Source: Austropuccinia psidii | Taxonomy: Eukaryota > Basidiomycota > Pucciniomycetes > Pucciniales > Sphaerophragmiaceae | Assembly (NCBI GenBank): GCA_023105745.1 | Contig: JALGQZ010000002.1 | Span: 41,895,997-41,959,996, forward strand | Direction of reading: 5' to 3' | DNA length: 64,000 bases | Shown: positions 58,941 to 64,000 of the stretch, one piece after another | Layout: every line of letters begins with the position of its first letter | Numbering within the stretch: the first letter of the stretch is position 1 | Made by a program: the position numbers and the translations under genes | Notes under the pieces: generated by a model | The model's database searches: none | What the model saw: only the letters and a program-made list of their open reading frames with translations | What the model was told of the DNA's origin: nothing

Positions 58941-59491
58941 TGTAAATTTTTCCTATGAAACGCTTGATAATATTAACAAATATAAGGAGTACTATGACTG
59001 TCCTAAGTAGAAAATTTAATATAATTAAATAATATAGCCACAAATTAATATTATTATTAAAAATAATTATATAAAAAAACAATTTGATTATTATTAAATG
59101 ATTTTATAATAAGAAGATCTTAATAATTATAATTCATTATAATTATTTTATCATTATTATAGTCACAGAAAGCTGTAATAATAAGAAATATAAAGGCTCT
59201 TAATGAGACAGTTATATGTGGAAAATAATGGTATTTAATCACTTATAAATAATCATCATATAAATAGTATTTATAAAATAAATATAACACACACTGTGAA
59301 GAGATAATTCTTATAGAAAAACTCTATAAAACCCTGATTCTAGATAAAACAATATATAGAGTTTTGAAGAAAACTTACTTATAATATTTACTTAATACAA
59401 TAAGTGAAACAACAACAGCTATAATATTAAATAATTTTCATAAGCTAAAAACTGTAACAACCACTAGTTAGGGGTAACAGTATTGTTTACA
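58941..59491 (-). repeat. COP1 5' LTR
   Basis: This 551-bp LTR has perfect short inverted ends TGTAAA and TTTACA. It is AT-rich. The left boundary is fixed by the primer site, and the right boundary is inferred from the TTTACA end, because there is no partner copy. Confidence 0.6.
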
Positions 59492-60917
59492 CCCACTCAA
59501 ACACCTCAAACCAGAAAATCCACTGTGTGTATCAGCATTCAGTTTCAGCAATCTTCCTTTCTGAAACATGCAGACAGTCTGGTTCATCAATACAGCCTGT
59601 CAACTTCTGTACAGGTTGGAATTACCCAATACAGCTTGGATACACCATCCTGAAATTGTATGATCACTCAATACCACCAAGCTTCTTGTACAGATCCTGT
59701 ACAGACATACAGGACCTGTATTGGCCAGAATCAATTGAATATTGTATTATTCTCATGAAAATTCTCTGTCTGGGCCAGGGCTTGTGATTCTCACATATAC
59801 CAGCCCCTCTTTCTCCCCCCTGGGGACTTTTCCCCAGTTAATTAATTTAGTTGATTTATTATTTTACAAATATTCTTATCATTTTTTTTGGGTATTATAT
59901 TTATTAATTTTAAGTGAGTCTTTGCATTTTCTTTCTTTGCCTGTACAGTATGAGCTGGGTGGTCATATCCTTATTAACCCTTCTCTTTCCATTCTGACAG
60001 GTTGAAACAGTGGACTTGGACTTGTTTGTGGTTTGCTCTTCTGTTTATTACTTTTATTATTTTGTTGCTGATTTCTTATATTTCTTTCATTAGTAATTTC
60101 ATTTTATTACACTCTCAAGTGTATTCCCAATGTACCATATATTGAGCCCTCCATAAGTAAGTCCCAGTTTACTGAGTGCCAGGCCCTCTTCACTTAGAAG
60201 AGCCCCTGTGACATTGAATTAATTTACTCATATTTGCTTCTTTCTTTTCATTCATTTAAATCCATTTCTCTCATTCTTTAAATTATGACTCTTTTATGAT
60301 TTTATGATTCTTAATGATTATGATTTTTCTCTAATCAATTTTTATCTCATTCATTTTATTCAAATGAAAATTAATTCCTCTCACTTCCTAATAATTGCTG
60401 ACCATCTCAATTTCATTCTCAATTTTTATCAAATCCAAATTTTCCTTTTGTTTTCTTATTCAGTTCTTATTAGTAATTTTTATTTATTGCTTGATTGATT
60501 GGGATTTATTTTGGTTATTGATTCAGCAATTCAGGATTCTGTTTGGATTTGGTTTATTGACCTATTTGAATTCCCCAATATGCCTGATTATCCTCAAGAA
60601 TTAATTTTATTTTTGATATATTTCATTCATTAAGATATTGAACTGATTACTGAAGATATTTATTGACTTATTAATTCCTCAAGACATTGATTGATTATTG
60701 ATTATTGAATTTCTCAAGATTTTATTGATATTTGATTTGAATTGACTTTTCATATTAACTGAATTGATTGATTGATTGATTGAATTTGATTTCACTTCAA
60801 GAATTTGATTGATTCCTCAAGATCAATCAAGAATTTTATTGATATTGATTTTTTCAAGCTTTTGATTCTTTATTTTCAAGTACCATCAAGTTACTTTCTT
60901 ATTCTTTCATAATTCCA
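59492..60917 (+). other. D1 5' LTR and leader, limits unknown
   Basis: No gene is seen. The stretch before Gag should hold the 5' LTR and primer site, but without a partner LTR I could not place either. A TTGA tetranucleotide run is at 60763-60784. Sequence from 60230 on is rich in TTGATT variants. Confidence 0.45.
60763..60784. repeat. TTGA microsatellite
   Basis: About five TTGA units occur within a TTGATT-rich leader. Confidence 0.85.
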
Positions 60918-62221
60918 GCTCAGCATAGCCCCCCAGCTAAGAATACAAGATCTCAAATACATCAAGCTGTTCTTACTCCTACAGCAAGAGCTCCTCTTGA
61001 CCACACACCATCAGTTCATCAACTGAGTGCAAATTTGGACAGAGGACCACCAATGGAAGGAGCAGCACCCTCCAGAAGAGTAGGTGTGAAGTCAAAAAGA
61101 TCAATATCATTCTCTGGCTTGTTGGGTGGTTATCTAAGAATTTCCCAAGAGCCTAGAAGTGGATTGGGGGAAGCTGAAGATGAAGAGGGGAGGAGTATGA
61201 GGAAACTGAAGTGGCAGCTGCCTTGGCAGGTGCCCCTGAGGCTTTTGAAGCTGCCCATTCTAATCAACCTCTTGTCTCTCAAGCTGAACCAAATTCCCTC
61301 AAGATGATGGAGCATATTACTGAATTCATGGGGAAACTCACTCAAGCATTTTCTCCCAGGGACAATTCCAAAGCCCCTGCATTCAAGAATCCATCAATGA
61401 AGGCACCTGATTCTTTTGATGGTACTCAAGCCCATAAATTGAAGATTTATTCAATCCTGTCAATTGATTTTCTATAATGATCCAGTAAATTTCTTCTCTG
61501 TCAGGACAAAATTTCTTTACTCAAATTCTTTTTTCACTGGTAGAGCTGGCAAATGGATTGAACCCTATCTTTCAAATATTTCCAATGAAGATCCTTCCTA
61601 TCTACCCAAAAATTAGCAATTGTTTGAAACCCAATTATTCACTCTGTTTGGTGACCCCAATGAAGTCAGGAAAGCTGAACAAGAGTTGGACAATCTGAGG
61701 ATGAAGGAAATTTTTTATGTTTCCTTGTACATTTCTGATTTCAGAAGTTGAATTTTAAAAGTTTGAGATTGGGAGGAAGGGCTTATATTCATTTTTACAG
61801 AAGAGGATTGGCACCAAGACCATTAGATCAGTTGGCTTCTCACCCTGGAACTTTTGACCCTCTTCAAGAACTCATGGATATCACCTTGGAATTAGATATC
61901 AGGTACCATGAGAGACAGAAGGAGATGGGTGGCAATCAAAAAAATAATCCTCCTGTCTCTGGATACAATCCCTTAAGGACTCCTCAAGGCTCATATTCAA
62001 AAAGGCCTCACCATAAGAAGAATAAGAAGGGAAAGCAATTTCAAGCTTTAAAGGACAAGCCTCATGCTGCTGTGCTCAATAAAGACAATAAATTAATTGG
62101 TTCTGAAAAGGAGAGGTGTAGTTATTGTGGTGGAAAACACCCAATGGAAAAATTCTTCAAAAGACCCCAGAACAAGCCTCAATCATCAAGAGGCTTCCCT
62201 AGAAAGAAGGGAAAAGCCTGA
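60918..62221 (+). pseudogene. D1 Gag, frameshifted
   Basis: The N-terminal part is Pro/Ser-rich (HSPPAKNTRSQIHQAVLTPT) and contains LDRGPPMEGAAPSRR. After a frameshift near 61210 comes PSMKAPDSFDGTQAHKLK. The capsid core includes WIEPYLSNISNEDPSYL and LFTLFGDPNEVRKAEQELDN. The C-terminal part (61748-62221) has RRGLAPRPLDQLASHPG, ITLELDIRYHERQKE and a Lys-rich tail. The zinc knuckle CSYCGGKHPMEKF ends in Phe (TTC at 62153-62155) instead of the last Cys. Stops at about 61475 and 61612 and a frameshift near 61750 break it. Confidence 0.85.
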
Positions 62222-63130
62222 GTGGGGATCATGATGGGTTCAATTGTTCTCACTTATTTCCTTCAAGAGCACAATTGTGCACTCTAAATACTAGTGTCAA
62301 GAAATCTTTAAAAATTTCTTGTTTTTTCTTCTGTCTCTGATATTTTTTATAGTATTCTGATTGATTCTGGTGCTGCAAACTCTTTTATTAAAAATAACTT
62401 TGTTCTCAATTACTCATTGACTGTGTCAGAGCACCCTGAAAAGATTCCTCTTTTCATTCTGGATTCAAATGAATCCCCTTCCTTGTTCATCAGTCATTAT
62501 GCCAAGTGGGTAGTTGACTTTCCTTCCTTCCCAGGCTTTGAATGGCACTTTTTATCATGGATTTACCCAAGGGAGAAGACCTAATATTGGGCTATAATTT
62601 CCTCTACCATTTCAATCCCATTATTGACTGGAAAAATGGATTGAGCACCTATGATTCTATTCATAAGGATTCTAGTGGTATCAATTCTTCTATTAGTAAT
62701 GAATTGGCCACTGCTGTCAGAAGGGCTTTTCTGGTTGGTGAACTTAAGACACCTTCCCTTCCTTCTTCTGTCCATAACCCTTCCATCATTCCCTCTCAGT
62801 CATTCCTTCCATAAAGAGATGAATTTGTCAAAGAGATAAAAGAGGTTGGAGAAGATGTTGCTATATCTTCACTTCATCTCTTTCAAGGTGACATAGACCT
62901 TCCTCCTTTATCTTTTCATGCCTCCCTGGAGGAGCAGTGGGGTGAGGAGGAAGAGCCAGAAGGAATTCAAACTGTTTTGAAGGTAGTCTCTCCTGCGTAT
63001 CACCAATATTTGGATGTATTCTCCAAGGTGAAAGCAGAGAAACTTCCTACACACCACACCTGTGATCATCATATTGAACTGGAGAGTCTTCTACCTCCAG
63101 TTGGTTTTATCTACTCATTATCAAATCAAT
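62222..63130 (+). pseudogene. D1 protease and linker
   Basis: The active site reads LIDSGAANSFI, with the catalytic Asp at 62363-62365. A frameshift near 62560 moves to DLILGYNFLYHFNPIIDWK, the C-terminal protease block. A Ser/Pro-rich linker, a stop after SQSFLP (62812-62814) and an acidic stretch with YHQYLDVFSKVKAEKLP lead to the RT. Confidence 0.8.
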
Positions 63131-64000
63131 ATTCATAAATACTATGGGCCTACATTTCAGAGAATTTAGAGAAAGTTTTCATAAGGCCAAGCTCCTCTTC
63201 AACAGGAGCACCTTCATTTTTTGTTAAGAAAAAGGATGGTTGCCTTTGTTTTTGTGTTTACTACTTCAAACTCAACACTGTAACTAGAAAGAAAAGGTAT
63301 CCTGTTCCTCCTATGAACCAGCTTCTTACCATATTCAATTGTTCCACTATCTTCTCCAAGATAGATCTGTATGGTGCATATAATCTCCTGAGAATCAAAG
63401 AGGGGGTTGAGCACTTAACTGCCTTTAGGACCAAATATGGTAGTTATGCCATTTGGTCTTACCAATGCTCCTGCTTTGTTCCAGAATCTTGTAGATGATA
63501 TATTTCCAGATTTCTTGGATATTTGTGTTTTAGTTTATCTAGATTATATTATGATCTTATCTACTTCTGAGGAGAAACATTTCAAAAATCTGGCATCTGT
63601 CCTCCAAAGACTTAGAGACAATAATTTGTTTTCCAAAGCCTCAAAGTGTGTATTCCATGCCTCAAGTGTGCAATACTTGAGCTATGTTGTTTCAAGTGAT
63701 GTCCTCAGGATGGATTCTTCAAAAGTTTAGAAAATCTTCAATTGGCCACAGCCCAAGAACATCAAAGCTCTTAAATCCTTTCTTGGCTTTTCCAATTTCT
63801 ATTATCATCTCATTAAAAATTACTCTAAAAAATGTCTGCTCTCACTTCCCTCCTCAAAAAAGACTCTCCTTTTATCTTAAATGAGGAAGCTCTTAGTCAG
63901 TTTCAAATACTCAAAGAAGCTTTCACCACTGCTCCTATCCTTTCCCATTTTAATCCTTCTCTACCAACTATTGTAGAGACTGAGGCTTCTGATTATGCCT
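63131..64000 (+). pseudogene. D1 reverse transcriptase, cut by window edge
   Basis: Blocks in order: RPSSSTGAPSFFVKKKDG, RYPVPPMNQLLTIF, FSKIDLYGAYNLLRIKEG (first catalytic Asp), VMPFGLTNAPALFQN, and YLDYIMI, in which the second Asp of YLDD is Tyr (TAT at 63545-63547). The thumb block LRDNNLFSKASKCVFHASSV follows, then NWPQPKNIKALKSF. The frame shifts near 63435, and a stop at 63728-63730 follows SSKV. RNase H begins near VETEASDYA at the right edge. Confidence 0.88.

Larger units (their letters stand above)
59492..64000 (+). mobile_element. D1: Ty3/gypsy element, family D, runs off right edge
   Basis: Gag (60918-62221), protease (about 62300-62640) and RT (63131 to the edge) are read on the plus strand in gypsy order. 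The Gag and RT differ clearly from families A to C and match a second large group of A. psidii elements as I recall them. Several frameshifts and stops show that it is inactive. RNase H, integrase and 3' LTR are outside the window. Confidence 0.85.

Noticed and set aside
59597..60214. D1 5' LTR from TGTCAACTT to TGTGACA
   Set aside because: The ends look LTR-like, but no primer-binding site follows and no second copy is present to confirm them.

Overview
The window looks like a transposon-dense stretch of a rust fungus (Pucciniales) genome. It is AT-rich, its introns are short with GT..AG borders, and almost all recognisable coding sequence comes from mobile elements. From memory, the Gag-Pol proteins here match polyproteins predicted from the myrtle rust Austropuccinia psidii. 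I could not search a database, so the species is an inference and the rust assignment is firmer. I see no convincing host gene, tRNA, rRNA or CRISPR array.

Names used below: A, B, C and D are four Ty3/gypsy families with chromodomain-like or related Pol proteins. A1 (24700-34727, minus) and A2 (43971-54048, minus) are two-LTR copies; sA1 (8904-10725, plus) and sA2 (38592-40375, minus) are solo LTRs of family A. B1 (5125-16425, plus) is a family B copy and sB1 (43868-55933, minus) a solo LTR. C1 (16426 to about 21950, plus) lacks its 5' part. D1 (about 59492 to the right edge, plus) runs off the window. HAR (24468-42716) is a PIF/Harbinger DNA transposon, TX (43717-56851) a short non-autonomous element with terminal inverted repeats, and COP1 (about 58369-59491, minus) a Ty1/copia remnant.

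Layout from left to right. 1-408: a broken minus-strand reading frame leaving the window. 1356-4135: a decayed tnp2-like (CACTA/EnSpm) transposase. 4136-5124: minisatellite and no gene. 5125-16425: B1, whose 5' LTR is truncated and whose gag-pro junction is split by solo LTR sA1. 16426-21950: the pol end of C1. 22000-24467: nothing recognisable. 24468-42716: HAR with a transposase, an uncharacterised middle gene and a Myb/SANT-like gene, blown up from about 6.4 kb to 18 kb by A1 and sA2. 42720-57085: an AT-rich repeat array holding TX, which holds sB1, which holds A2. 57090-59491: COP1 remnant. 59492-64000: D1.

The LTR elements follow the order gag, protease, reverse transcriptase, RNase H, integrase, chromodomain. 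A2 is the youngest: it has a perfect 5-bp target duplication, similar LTRs and a 599-residue frame with all integrase catalytic residues. The most interesting signals are the nested insertions, which give a relative chronology; a gag leader exon and intron with the same position and phase in families A and B; the uncharacterised gene inside HAR; and a primer-binding site shared by families A and B, with a similar one in COP1, that does not resemble the initiator-Met tRNA end.
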